Assembly: GCF_023111095.1 (NCBI RefSeq)
Contig: NZ_JALGYW010000002.1
Location: 268,330 to 332,329 of the forward strand
Length of the DNA stretch: 64,000 bases
Source: Maribellus sp. YY47
Lineage (GTDB): Bacteria; Bacteroidota; Bacteroidia; Bacteroidales; Prolixibacteraceae
Direction of reading: 5' to 3'
In this document: piece after piece, positions 24,089 to 33,249 of the stretch
Position numbering within the stretch: position 1 is the stretch's first letter
How the letters are laid out: each line of letters opens with the position of its first letter
Notes under the pieces: generated by a model
The model's database searches: none
The model's input: only the letters and a program-made list of their open reading frames with translations
Told to the model about the DNA's origin: nothing
Made by a program: the position numbers and the translations under genes

Positions 24089-25417
24089 ATGAAGAAAGTA
24101 TTGTTACTGGGCGCCGGAATGGTAGCCAAACCTTTGGTCGACTATTTATTAGACAATCAAATTGAATTAACCATAGCCACCCGAACGGTAGCAAAGGCAG
24201 TAAAACTGATTAAAGACCGAAGCCACGGAAAAGCTGTTTCGTGGACCGTAGACGACATGCAGGCATTGAGTATGCTGATTGCCGACCATGATCTGGTGGT
24301 TAGTCTGCTTCCCTACACTTATCATGTTGCAGTGGGCAAGCTGTGTGTAAAGCACAAAAAAAATATGGTAACTACCTCGTATGTTTCGGATAAGATGAAA
24401 GCGCTGGATAAAGCAGCCCGCGAAGCTGGAGTTCTTTTACTAAACGAGATTGGAGTAGATCCGGGTTTTGACCACATGACAGCCATGCGTATTATTGATA
24501 AAGTGCAGGCAGAGGGGGGAAAAGTAAAGCAATTTTATTCGTTGTGTGGCGCATTGGCTGCTCCGGAAGAAGCAGACAATCCTTTTCATTACAAATTTAC
24601 CTGGTCGCCACGGGGCGTTATCATGGCTGGTAACAACAGCGCCAAATATTTAAAAAACGGTGCAACGGTAGAGATTTCATCCGACGATTTGTTTAAAAAT
24701 CCGTTAATTATCGATTTCCCCGAAGTGGGTGAAATGGAAGTATATCCCAACCGCGATTCATTGTCGTACATCAACAAATATGGTCTTGCAGGTATTGAAA
24801 CCATGTACCGGGGTACTTTTCGTTATAAAAACTGGTGCGAAATAATGAATGCATTAAAAGCGCTGGATATGCTGAGCTACGACCGGAAAAGCTTTGAAGG
24901 AAAGACCTACCGCAAAATAATGGCGCGCCGGCTTCAGGTTTATCCGGCGAATATCAAGGAAAAAGTTGCAGAACGTCTGGGACTCGAAGCCGAAAGTCCG
25001 GCCATTGTTGCCATGGAGTGGCTCGGCCTGTTTAGCGACGATCTGGTTCGGATGAACGAAGGCTCCAATTTTGATCTGACCACCGACCTGATGCTTGAAA
25101 AAATGATGCTTCCGGACGGAGCCCGTGACATGGTAATTATGTTACATGCTTTTGGGGTTGAAAATGCCGACGGAAGCAAACAGGTTGTCAAATCCAGTCT
25201 GCTTGATTTTGCTACAAAAGAAGACACTTCGATTGCACGTACCGTTGGACTTCCGGCCGGGATTGCCGTAAAAATGATCCTCGATGGAAAATTCAGCGAA
25301 ACCGGAGTTCATATCCCAAATACCAAAAGCATTTACGAGCCTGTTCTCAACGAACTACAAAAGCTTGGAATTGCGATGAAAGAACAATGGGGCCTACCCG
25401 AAAGTGAAATGTTGTAA
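24089..25417 (+). CDS. Saccharopine dehydrogenase, glutamate-forming type (paralogue 1)
   Basis: 442 residues from ATG at 24089; an upstream in-frame TTG at 24059 is not needed because the Rossmann strand VLLLGAGMVAKP follows directly after the ATG. The family signature NEIGVDPGFDHMTAM and the C-terminal ARTVGLPAGIA block agree with yeast Lys9-type enzymes, which oxidise saccharopine to aminoadipate semialdehyde and glutamate. It is transcribed away from the aminomutase operon from the shared region. It resembles Lys9 more closely than the paralogue at 14822-16171, so I regard it as the likelier true saccharopine dehydrogenase. Confidence 0.88.
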   Translation: MKKVLLLGAGMVAKPLVDYLLDNQIELTIATRTVAKAVKLIKDRSHGKAVSWTVDDMQALSMLIADHDLVVSLLPYTYHVAVGKLCVKHKKNMVTTSYVSDKMKALDKAAREAGVLLLNEIGVDPGFDHMTAMRIIDKVQAEGGKVKQFYSLCGALAAPEEADNPFHYKFTWSPRGVIMAGNNSAKYLKNGATVEISSDDLFKNPLIIDFPEVGEMEVYPNRDSLSYINKYGLAGIETMYRGTFRYKNWCEIMNALKALDMLSYDRKSFEGKTYRKIMARRLQVYPANIKEKVAERLGLEAESPAIVAMEWLGLFSDDLVRMNEGSNFDLTTDLMLEKMMLPDGARDMVIMLHAFGVENADGSKQVVKSSLLDFATKEDTSIARTVGLPAGIAVKMILDGKFSETGVHIPNTKSIYEPVLNELQKLGIAMKEQWGLPESEML

Positions 25418-25442
25418 TAAAATCGATCCTCCGGAGTGAAAG

Positions 25443-26000
25443 CTAAGCCGGTGTTCCAAGGAATCCTGCTGCCATGCCGGCAAACAGCATCACTACAAAC
25501 ATCATGGCATAAAGCGCCAGGCCAACGATCATCATAATACCGATGAAACGGTAATGCGCTTTTAAATTCATAAACGCAGAAGATAGTTTTTCCTGATCCT
25601 TAAATCGTAAAGCTTGTTTTATTCTGGATGAAAACCGGAATAGATAAAGAATCGGGAAAAAATATACAGCACCAATGATCAGGTAAAGAAAACCTATCAA
25701 AAACATTGGAAATGGAAATATACTGTGGCCGCCAAATGCAGAAGATGGAATAAAAGCAAACACCAGGCTCATTACAAATCCACCCATTACGATCAGTCCA
25801 ATGAATATAAATCCAAGAACGGACAGGAAACTCGCCCACTTTCCGGCATCCGTCAGGTGAACGTTGATATCGCCTGTGATTTCCAGATTTTTTACTTCCG
25901 GCTGATTTATTTTGTTTTCGGGTTGAGGAACCTGTTGCTCCTGATTTTGATCTTCGTTCTGTGGATTTAAGGCCTCTTGATTTTCAGTGTTCATTGACAT
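25443..26000 (-). CDS. Small polytopic membrane protein (DUF5362-like)
   Basis: 185 residues. A Gln/Asn/Glu-rich soluble N-terminus (about 1-50) is followed by three or four membrane helices (about 57-83, 95-121, 150-178). The phrase KWASFLSVLGFIFIG and the later LKAHYRFIGIM resemble the DUF5362 group of Bacteroidota; that name is from memory. It converges on saccharopine dehydrogenase 1. Function unknown. Confidence 0.75.
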   Translation of the reverse strand: MSMNTENQEALNPQNEDQNQEQQVPQPENKINQPEVKNLEITGDINVHLTDAGKWASFLSVLGFIFIGLIVMGGFVMSLVFAFIPSSAFGGHSIFPFPMFLIGFLYLIIGAVYFFPILYLFRFSSRIKQALRFKDQEKLSSAFMNLKAHYRFIGIMMIVGLALYAMMFVVMLFAGMAAGFLGTPA

Positions 26001-26087
26001 GTGGTTTACAATTCGTTTTTAAATGTAGCATTTATTGGAGATCATCCGGAAACCTGCGGCAATTTATAAAGGTTCTTCTCAATAATT

Positions 26088-26798
26088 TTAAGACACCAGC
26101 AATAAAAAGCTGGCAAGCAGTGTGACTGCAATATTGATTTTTCGGAAAGTATGAACCGAGATCGAAGTATTCAGGCGCTTCCCTAAAATGGTTCCCAGCA
26201 AAAGAATGGGAACAAAAACCAAAGCCATTTTTAAAGACTGCAGTGTCAGCAAGCCGGTTTGACTATAACCTGCGATGGCAATAACTGCAGTAACAATACT
26301 AAACCAGGCAAATATCTCGCGAAACTCGCGGTTATCTACTTTTGAAATATTCAGGAATAAAGCCAGCGGCGGGCCACTTACCGAAATAGCACCGGTTATA
26401 AAACCGATAACTGCCCCTGCCAGAGAAAAAGCAATGGGTGGTAATTTCACTTCGGGAAGTTTTCGCCACGAAAAAAGAGTTAGAACAATAAAAACCGCCC
26501 CGGTAATATGTACCAGCATCTGTTCCGAAACGGTTTTGAGCGTTACAACACCTAAAATCGTAAACAGTCCGCCACTAATGATTAGCGACTTATACGGACC
26601 ACTGACCAGTATGTGTTGTTTCTTTTGCATAACGATGAAGAGAGAAGCGATCAGGTTACAGATCATTAATACCGGAATAATCTCGCGGGGCGAATACCAC
26701 ATCAAAAGGATGGGAAACGATATCAACGCAAACCCAAAACCGGTTACTCCCTTTAGCAAACTTGAAAAAATAATAACCAGAATAACCCAAATATTCAT
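26088..26798 (-). CDS. TauE/SafE-family permease
   Basis: 236 residues with eight predicted helices. Family features are the internal two-fold pattern and the glycine-rich stretch LLKGVTGFGFALISFP near 13-28. Members export sulfite, sulfoacetate or related anions. It follows the YeiH gene after 18 bases and is probably co-transcribed, which favours sulfite or another sulfur anion. Confidence 0.85.
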   Translation of the reverse strand: MNIWVILVIIFSSLLKGVTGFGFALISFPILLMWYSPREIIPVLMICNLIASLFIVMQKKQHILVSGPYKSLIISGGLFTILGVVTLKTVSEQMLVHITGAVFIVLTLFSWRKLPEVKLPPIAFSLAGAVIGFITGAISVSGPPLALFLNISKVDNREFREIFAWFSIVTAVIAIAGYSQTGLLTLQSLKMALVFVPILLLGTILGKRLNTSISVHTFRKINIAVTLLASFLLLVS

Positions 26799-26816
26799 AC
26801 CATCAATTTTGAAGAT

Positions 26817-27740
26817 TTAAAAATTTAGAACCCACAAGGAAGAAACAGCGGTTATTACCCACAGCGAAATTCCCAATGCAAAGCTTCTGACTCCCGATTG
26901 TTTCATCTCCTGTATCGAAATATTGGAACCGATCAGAAAAAGGGCGACCATCATTCCGCGTTTTCCCAACCAGCTAAAATGTGAGTAGCTTGGACTAAAT
27001 CCGGGAAATACGTTGGCAAAAACAATGGCCAGCACAAAAAACAGGATGAACCAGGGAAACTGAATCGATTTTCGGGTGCTGTTTTTATTCAACACCGCGA
27101 CAACAATGGAAAGCGGGATGATCCAAAGCGCCCGGATGAGTTTTACAGTGGTGGCAATTTGCAGTGCCTTTTCGCCATAAGTTGCGCCCGCTCCTACCAC
27201 AGAACTGGTGTCGTGAATGGCAATGGCCGCCCAGTTTCCAAACGTTTCCTGGCTCAGTCCAAGTTTCCATCCGATAAACGGAAACAGCATCAAAGCCAGT
27301 CCATTCAAAACAAATACAACAATCAGCGCAAATGAGTTCTGATAATCTTTGCTGTTCAATATCGGACTGATAGCGGCGATGGCACTTCCGCCACAAATGG
27401 CAGTACCGGCAGCAATCAGCACGGTAATGTTTTTCTCCACTTTGAATAGTTTTCCCAGCAAAAGCCCGGTTGCCATCACCAGCGTTACGGAAATTGCTGT
27501 TTCTACAAAACCACTTTTCGAAGCCGTGATCACTTCCCCGAGGTTCATTCCAAAGCCCATCAGCACAATGGAAATCTGCAAAACCCTGGCTGTGTACTTG
27601 TGCGCACTATCCGATTTTATTCCCAACAGCGAAAGCACAATGCCTGTTCCGAGTGCCATTACAGGCGAAACAAAAGGCAAAAAGCAAACAAAAATGAGAA
27701 CACGGTATAACCCATTTAATTTTTTGACTTCGATATTCAT
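26817..27740 (-). CDS. YeiH/UPF0324-family putative sulfate/sulfite exporter
   Basis: 307 residues, about ten membrane helices, with family stretches LLGIKSDSAH, GFGMNLGE, GTAICGGSAIAA and HDTSSVVGAG. YeiH lies next to the LysR regulator YeiE in enterobacteria, where YeiE protects against sulfite. The same pairing occurs here, with LysR directly upstream on the same strand. A promoter in the 75-base gap allows separate control. Transport substrate is not experimentally certain in the family. Confidence 0.88.
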   Translation of the reverse strand: MNIEVKKLNGLYRVLIFVCFLPFVSPVMALGTGIVLSLLGIKSDSAHKYTARVLQISIVLMGFGMNLGEVITASKSGFVETAISVTLVMATGLLLGKLFKVEKNITVLIAAGTAICGGSAIAAISPILNSKDYQNSFALIVVFVLNGLALMLFPFIGWKLGLSQETFGNWAAIAIHDTSSVVGAGATYGEKALQIATTVKLIRALWIIPLSIVVAVLNKNSTRKSIQFPWFILFFVLAIVFANVFPGFSPSYSHFSWLGKRGMMVALFLIGSNISIQEMKQSGVRSFALGISLWVITAVSSLWVLNF

Positions 27741-27760
27741 ACCAACTTCATTTGATGCGA

Positions 27761-27792
27761 CAAAGGTATCTTCACATCATAATCAAGTCAAA
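27761..27792 (-). promoter_or_regulatory. Consensus Bacteroidota promoter of yeiH-tauE
   Basis: Minus-strand TTTG (27792-27789), exactly 20 bases, TACCTTTG (27768-27761): a perfect -33/-7 pair. It lies in the gap after the LysR gene and about 20 bases before the yeiH ATG. Confidence 0.6.
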
Positions 27793-27815
27793 TACTAAAT
27801 AACTATACTGAATAA

Positions 27816-28703
27816 CTAAAAGTTATACGAAAGCAGGAAGCTTTCAAATAATTCCACCTGTTTACTTTCGTATCCCTGGCGAAGTGCAATTCTGAATTTT
27901 CGGGGAATGGAAATGCCCGTTACGTTGAGTTTTATCAGGCTGTTCAGATACAGTTCGGTGGTAGCTGCCTTTTCAGAAATAACCGCTATTCCGTCAAAAT
28001 CCTGCAGGAAACTTTTGATGGATTCGGTGCTGCCCAGATGTATGAGTGTGTTTAATCCGTCAAAATCAACATTTTGCTTTTCGAGTGTGCGTTTTACCAC
28101 TTCCAATGTACCCGAACCGTGTTCGCGAAGTACAATCGGAAACTTTGTAAAATCCTCAACACTGATATTTTTCCGCTTGGCATACACGCTTTTCGCACCC
28201 GTGACAACAATTAGTTCGTCGTCAAGAAAACTCTTGTACCGGATTCCTGCCTGTGCCGATTCGTTCTCCACCAATGCCAGATCAACCTTGTTCTCCAGCA
28301 GTAATTGTTCCATCTCAAACGAGTTGCCATTTACCAGGTGGATCATGATTTTCGGATAGCGCTTATGAAACGAAGCAATAACTTTTGGAATAACATATTG
28401 CGAAATGGTAGAACTTGCGCCGATGACAAATTCTCCGGAAACCGTGTTGTTCATCTGCCCGATTTCAAAAGTGAGATCGCGGTAAAGCTGTTCGATTTTT
28501 TTGAGTGAATTGTACACCGTTTTCCCGGCTCGCGTGAGGTAAACCTTATTTCCTTTCCGCTCAAACAAGCTAATGTTGTATTTGCTTTCCAGCTCTTTAA
28601 TATGTTTGGTTACAGCCGGCTGACTAATGTGCAACTCTTCGGCAGCCTTTGAAAAGCTCAGGTTTTCTGCAACAGCTATAAAAACAGTGTCTCTGTAATC
28701 CAT
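27816..28703 (-). CDS. LysR-family regulator (YeiE/CysB-like)
   Basis: 295 residues. N-terminal winged HTH (FSKAAEELHISQPAVTKHIKELE is the recognition region, 18-40) and a C-terminal type II periplasmic-binding-like effector domain (about 90-290) with GASSTISQYVIP at its start, as in CysB/CbbR/YeiE types. It precedes yeiH and tauE on the same strand, so it is the likely sulfite- or sulfur-responsive regulator of that operon. Confidence 0.9.
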   Translation of the reverse strand: MDYRDTVFIAVAENLSFSKAAEELHISQPAVTKHIKELESKYNISLFERKGNKVYLTRAGKTVYNSLKKIEQLYRDLTFEIGQMNNTVSGEFVIGASSTISQYVIPKVIASFHKRYPKIMIHLVNGNSFEMEQLLLENKVDLALVENESAQAGIRYKSFLDDELIVVTGAKSVYAKRKNISVEDFTKFPIVLREHGSGTLEVVKRTLEKQNVDFDGLNTLIHLGSTESIKSFLQDFDGIAVISEKAATTELYLNSLIKLNVTGISIPRKFRIALRQGYESKQVELFESFLLSYNF

Positions 28704-28817
28704 TTCTACATTTTTTCCCGGGAAGACCTTAATCGACCACCATAAAGATACTGTTTATGGCTTTGAGAAGCGAGAGAATATAAAATTCGCAGACATTTGT
28801 AATGTATAATTCAGTTA

Positions 28818-29423
28818 CTATGGCAGCATTAACTTTAGGTGGTCAGTTGAAGAATCTTCGCCATACTTTTTGATGTATTCACTCAGCCTCTTTTGTGCTT
28901 CCTGGCAATTCTTCCCTAATTTTTTGCACTCGTAAACATAACTGGCCGCCATTCCGTAAACTGCCATTTTATTTTGTGGCCGAACTTCAAGCACCCGTTC
29001 AAACTGGAAACGTGCGTTTTTGTAATGATCCTTGTTCAGCCAACTATAACCTGAATTTAGCAAATAATCGATCTGTTCAGCAGAAAGTGTTGCCTCCACG
29101 ACCTCTGCCTTTTTAGGACTACCATTAATTCGATCAGGATTAAAGAAAAACTCAAACAAAATCAGGGTTACAACCGGAAGAATCACAACGACCGATAAAA
29201 TAACTGCCCGGTAGCTTCTTCTTTGTTCCCGTTCTGTTTCGAGCTTGTTCTGTGCTTTTATTTCGGCCAGCTTTTCGGCAGAAACTTTTTTAAAGAATAC
29301 CTGAGGATTGTTGGAATAACGCCTGTTTTCAGTTTTTGTCCAATCCTGATAAGCTTTGTGTTTGGGCCTCGCATTGGCCCGAAGCGACTGAATCATTGCC
29401 AGAACTGAACCGCCGAATCCCAT
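28818..29423 (-). CDS. Single-helix membrane protein with C-terminal TPR-like domain
   Basis: 201 residues. A basic, charged cytoplasmic N-terminus (1-70, coiled-coil tendency at 50-70), a membrane helix at about 72-93, and a TPR-like pair of helices (about 115-190) with SGYSWLNKDHYKNARFQFERVL. The N-terminus GFGGSVLAMIQSLRANAR recurs, from memory, in Bacteroidota 'DUF' membrane proteins. No function can be given. Confidence 0.7.
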   Translation of the reverse strand: MGFGGSVLAMIQSLRANARPKHKAYQDWTKTENRRYSNNPQVFFKKVSAEKLAEIKAQNKLETEREQRRSYRAVILSVVVILPVVTLILFEFFFNPDRINGSPKKAEVVEATLSAEQIDYLLNSGYSWLNKDHYKNARFQFERVLEVRPQNKMAVYGMAASYVYECKKLGKNCQEAQKRLSEYIKKYGEDSSTDHLKLMLP

Positions 29424-29468
29424 AGGAAAAATGATATGGAGTGATTAACCAGTTTGTCAACGATGAAT

Positions 29469-30128
29469 TTACATTAATTTTTCTTCGATCCGAAATTCCC
29501 TGGCAATAATTCCATTGGCTTTTAAAGCGGCTTTAAAACCCTCGTTCATCATTCTCCCCAAACGCATGGGAAAATCGAGTAAAGCCGGATAGTTGTTTTT
29601 ATCATCGGGCGACTTATAAAATTTTTGACATGAATTTACACTCGATGAAAGATAGATGCGACAGGCCACCGGACGCGCTTCATAAGCCATGCAAGCTCCG
29701 TTCATCAGAAGCGGGCACGGATGTTTCGCATTTAAAAGATCGTTTCCTTTTAGCGGTTTTAACCGCTCATTTTTCTCTCCGGCACGGCGCTTTATGGCGG
29801 TTTGTTCCTGAAGTGCAAAGTTGCCTGCGATGAAGTTTCGCAGGTATTTTAATTCGTAATCCATGGCAAAAACCGGCTGATGACAACACCAGTGACAACC
29901 TTTTTTGCATTCGATCGACTTTCCCTGTTGCCTGGCGTACACAAAAAGATTATCCGTCAGCTCGTCAATATTCCGGTACATTTCAGCCAGGGCGGCAGAT
30001 AAATTCTCGTCCGAAGACTGATCTTTACAGGCTTTCATTCCCAGTTGATAACCGTCGTGATAAAATGCTTTTTCGAAATTTCCGGATGATGTGCTCACGC
30101 TGTTTTTGTTAAAGGATTTTGCCGGCAA
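29469..30128 (-). CDS. YkgJ-family cysteine-cluster protein
   Basis: 219 residues with the family's eight-cysteine arrangement: CKKGCHWCC (about 74-82) and CPLL...GACMAYE...PVACRIY further on, which binds zinc or iron-sulfur. The start at 30128 gives a plausible N-terminus. It follows the TPR gene's upstream side by 45 bases and may form a two-gene unit with it. Confidence 0.85.
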   Translation of the reverse strand: MPAKSFNKNSVSTSSGNFEKAFYHDGYQLGMKACKDQSSDENLSAALAEMYRNIDELTDNLFVYARQQGKSIECKKGCHWCCHQPVFAMDYELKYLRNFIAGNFALQEQTAIKRRAGEKNERLKPLKGNDLLNAKHPCPLLMNGACMAYEARPVACRIYLSSSVNSCQKFYKSPDDKNNYPALLDFPMRLGRMMNEGFKAALKANGIIAREFRIEEKLM

Positions 30129-30203
30129 AATAGATCATTTTTGAATTATATTCAATGAATTCGCCCAACATTATTTCAAAAATAAATGCGTGAAAATCCG
30201 GGG

Positions 30204-31577
30204 TTATCTTCTGACTTTTTCCAGTTTCAACCGGGCAAAATAGTCTTTTGATGCCCTTTTAACATGAGGCGAAAGCAGAACCGTGGCAATTACATTGGGG
30301 AAAGCCATCAATGCAAAAGCAATATCGATTAACCCGATGATCACCCGAAGATCGGAAACCGCACCAATAATGATTACCGCGACGAACACATAATTATACA
30401 GATGTTGGTATTTTACACCGGCTACAAATCCCAAACATTTTACGCCATAGTATGGAAACGCAAACATGGTTGACATGGAAAAGAAAATCACAGAAATGAT
30501 CAGGATGTATTTTCCAAACACGGGAATGGCCGAATCAAAAGCCTGAGCAGTCAGGGTAATTCCGTCGGCATCGCTCACCAGCCAGGTATCTGTAATAATC
30601 AGCGCCAGTGCGGTCATGGTACATACAATGATGGTATCGATGATCGGGCCCAGCATAGCCACCAGTCCTTCGCGAATGGGTTCATTGGTTTTGGCAGCTC
30701 CATGTGCCATTGGTGCAGTTCCCAGTCCGGCTTCGTTGGAAAAAGCTGCCCGCCGAACGCCGGTTATAATCACTGCGCCCATTGCTCCTCCCATAACCGC
30801 CTTTCCCGAAAAGGCATCCTCTAAAATAGTTTGGAACGCCGGAATAATATGCGTTGGATTAGAAAAAATGATATACAAAACAGTTACGGTATACACCACC
30901 ACCATGGTTGGCACCAGGCTACCGGTAACACTGCCAATTCGTTTAATACCACCAATAACCACCAGCCCGACAATAACTGAAATTATAATTCCGATGATCA
31001 GGTTAGTGGTAAATGAAACCGGAATATTATTCGGAGCCAGCAACACATCGCCAATCATCTGGGTGAGCTGGTTGGCCTGAAACAAAGGAGAAACGCCAAT
31101 CATTGCCATTAGGGCAAAGAAAATGGCCACCGGTTTCCAGTTTTTCCCAAGACCTTCGGTAATGTAATACATCGGGCCTCCCTGAATTTCTCCGGCAGAA
31201 TCTTTACCCCGAAACATTACGGCCAGCGAACAGGTAAAAAACTTGGTACTGACCCCCAACAAAGCGGAAACCCACATCCAGAAAATAGCTCCCGGACCTC
31301 CCATGGTAATGGCAACCGCAACTCCGCTAACATTTCCCATCCCCACTGTTCCGGCCAGCGCAGTTGATAAGGCCTGGTAATGACGCAATTGCCCGGGTTC
31401 ATCAGGGTCGTCGTATTTTCCGGTGAGAATTTTTAGTGCATGACCAAGGTATCGCAAAGGGGCCAGCCGCGAATAAATAAGAAAATAAAAACCACCGCCC
31501 AAAAGCAGTATTAAAATGGGTGCTCCCCAAATTCCATCTGAAACAGATATAATGAGCTGACCGAGTTTTTCAAACAT
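30204..31577 (-). CDS. Sodium:alanine/glycine symporter (AGCS family)
   Basis: 457 residues with about eleven helices and the AGCS signatures ALAGTVGMGNVSGVA (about 71-85), EIQGGPMYYI and FSNEAGLGTAPMAH. Imports alanine or glycine with sodium. It stands alone. Amino-acid uptake fits the amino-acid catabolism encoded elsewhere in the window. Confidence 0.93.
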   Translation of the reverse strand: MFEKLGQLIISVSDGIWGAPILILLLGGGFYFLIYSRLAPLRYLGHALKILTGKYDDPDEPGQLRHYQALSTALAGTVGMGNVSGVAVAITMGGPGAIFWMWVSALLGVSTKFFTCSLAVMFRGKDSAGEIQGGPMYYITEGLGKNWKPVAIFFALMAMIGVSPLFQANQLTQMIGDVLLAPNNIPVSFTTNLIIGIIISVIVGLVVIGGIKRIGSVTGSLVPTMVVVYTVTVLYIIFSNPTHIIPAFQTILEDAFSGKAVMGGAMGAVIITGVRRAAFSNEAGLGTAPMAHGAAKTNEPIREGLVAMLGPIIDTIIVCTMTALALIITDTWLVSDADGITLTAQAFDSAIPVFGKYILIISVIFFSMSTMFAFPYYGVKCLGFVAGVKYQHLYNYVFVAVIIIGAVSDLRVIIGLIDIAFALMAFPNVIATVLLSPHVKRASKDYFARLKLEKVRR

Positions 31578-31694
31578 CTCACTAAGAAAGAAGAAAACAT
31601 GTTAAAAAACAAATTACGCAAGAAAATGTAAAGAAAACTTGACTAATAAAGAAATGTAAAGTATGTTTAACATATTAAAACAAAATATACAACA

Positions 31695-32171
31695 ATGACT
31701 TGGTTTACTCTTCTTATTTTTTTCTCTTATCTGATATTAATTATCGCCATCATTCCCAAGTCTGCTTTTGAATTTGACCTCCTTCAGATAAAATTCAACT
31801 TGCTTCCATATTGGAGTAAACTGATTTCATTGACTATTATTATTTCCGCAATTATCGCTTTTGTTTCAAACAGGACTGCAGACAAAGCTTTAGAATATTT
31901 GGTAGCAACAATCAACCTTGCCCTATTTATTTTCCTTTTTTCGAGACAGAAAACAGAAGATGAATTCACAGAGCAGATTCGATTTAAATCCTTTACTTAT
32001 TCCTTTGTATCATTTGTTGGAATGATTGGAGCTTTCAGTTCTTTGGGGCTTGCTAGTAAAGATGACAACTTTTTTTTGAATAATTTTTTGCTCAGTATAC
32101 TTATTGGTACATCTATGCTTATGGCATTGATTTATTTTAACATTACAGTTTACAAGTCAAGAAAGGTCTGA
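31695..32171 (+). CDS. Small four-helix membrane protein paired with XRE regulator
   Basis: 158 residues with helices at about 3-22, 41-60, 67-82, 100-120 and 133-151. No family recognised. The gene is clearly richer in A+T than its neighbours. It lies 38 bases before an XRE-type regulator, a frequent arrangement in which the regulator controls the membrane protein. Confidence 0.75.
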   Translation: MTWFTLLIFFSYLILIIAIIPKSAFEFDLLQIKFNLLPYWSKLISLTIIISAIIAFVSNRTADKALEYLVATINLALFIFLFSRQKTEDEFTEQIRFKSFTYSFVSFVGMIGAFSSLGLASKDDNFFLNNFLLSILIGTSMLMALIYFNITVYKSRKV

Positions 32172-32209
32172 TTATTCCGAAGTACTTTACTCTGCCAAAA
32201 CAAGCAAAA

Positions 32210-32410
32210 TTGAAAAATAGGATAAAAACAGAACGTGCTGTAAAAAACCTCACCCAAGACGACTTGGCTAAACTAATACGTGTTTCCCGACAAACTATTA
32301 ACTCAATTGAAACCGGTCGATATGTTCCATCTACTGTTTTAGCACTGAAAATCTCAGAGATATTTGAAAAGACAGTAAATGAAATTTTTGAATTGGAGGA
32401 TTCTGATTAA
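32210..32410 (+). CDS. XRE/Cro-like HTH regulator, TTG start
   Basis: 66 residues; the start is TTG at 32210, which gives the typical family N-terminus MKNRIKTERAVKNLTQ. The HTH occupies about 15-40 (QDDLAKLIRVSRQTINSIETGRY). It resembles YozG-type short regulators that accompany small membrane proteins. Its stop abuts the stop of the convergent EEP gene with no spacer. Confidence 0.88.
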   Translation: MKNRIKTERAVKNLTQDDLAKLIRVSRQTINSIETGRYVPSTVLALKISEIFEKTVNEIFELEDSD

Positions 32411-33244
32411 TTACTTCAAAACGATTTTTACCAACACCGGAAAATGATCAGAAGGAAAACGATGATCTTTAAAATCAGCCAGCACTCCGTATTTCAACAC
32501 TTTCACCTTGCTGTTTACAAACACATAGTCGATCCGGTCTTTCATCGGCGCATCCATTTTAAATCCCTGGAAAGTTCCAATCGGGCCAAATGGTGGTTCT
32601 TCGCTTAGTTCGCGGCTATCGGCCATGTATTTTTTGATCATTGCGATAGGTTCACTTTCGGGTGTCAGGTTAAAATCGCCCATCAGAATCACCGGAAAAC
32701 CACTATTCCTTGCTATTTCCTTTATTTTATCGCGAATCAGTAAGGCTGAATTTTTGCGCGCTTCCACTCCCTGATGATCGAAATGCGTATTAAAAACAAA
32801 GAATTTCTTTCCGCTCACCTTCGATTGAAATTTCCCCCAGATGACAATGCGGTTACAGGCGGCATCCCAACCCAATCCGGGCTTATCGCAGTTTTCCGAA
32901 AGCCAGAAATGGCCGTTATCCAAAAGAATAAATTTTGCAGTATTAAAAAAAAGGGGTGAAAATTCGCCTGCTTTGTCACCGTCGTCGCGGCCAACACCGA
33001 TCCATTCAAAACCGGGTAAACCGCCTTCAACATCCTTAATCTGTCCGATAAAAGCTTCCTGCAAACCAAAGATGTCTGCATCGTAATAGTCCAGCAATCC
33101 GTTTACCATGGTAACCCTGTTGGGCCAGGCATTTTCTCCGTCAGCCGGAGTGTTTAACCGTATGTTAAAAGTCATGATATTCATTTCCTGAGCTAAAAGA
33201 GTAAACGGAATCAGCAGAAAAATGAATGCAAATGCTTTCTTCAT
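32411..33244 (-). CDS. Secreted EEP-family hydrolase
   Basis: The ATG at 33244 is chosen because it directly begins a signal peptide (KKAFAFIFLLIPFTLLAQ); the frame extends six codons upstream. EEP motifs: IMTFNIRL, GLQEA, VFNTHFDHQG, LMGDFN and PSDHFPV, with HFDHQGVEARKNSA typical of the metal-dependent secreted group. It overlaps no gene but is only 5 bases from the hydrolase upstream, so they are probably co-transcribed. Substrate unknown; the group includes phosphodiesterases and phosphatases. Confidence 0.9.
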   Translation of the reverse strand: MKKAFAFIFLLIPFTLLAQEMNIMTFNIRLNTPADGENAWPNRVTMVNGLLDYYDADIFGLQEAFIGQIKDVEGGLPGFEWIGVGRDDGDKAGEFSPLFFNTAKFILLDNGHFWLSENCDKPGLGWDAACNRIVIWGKFQSKVSGKKFFVFNTHFDHQGVEARKNSALLIRDKIKEIARNSGFPVILMGDFNLTPESEPIAMIKKYMADSRELSEEPPFGPIGTFQGFKMDAPMKDRIDYVFVNSKVKVLKYGVLADFKDHRFPSDHFPVLVKIVLK

Positions 33245-33249
33245 AAAAA

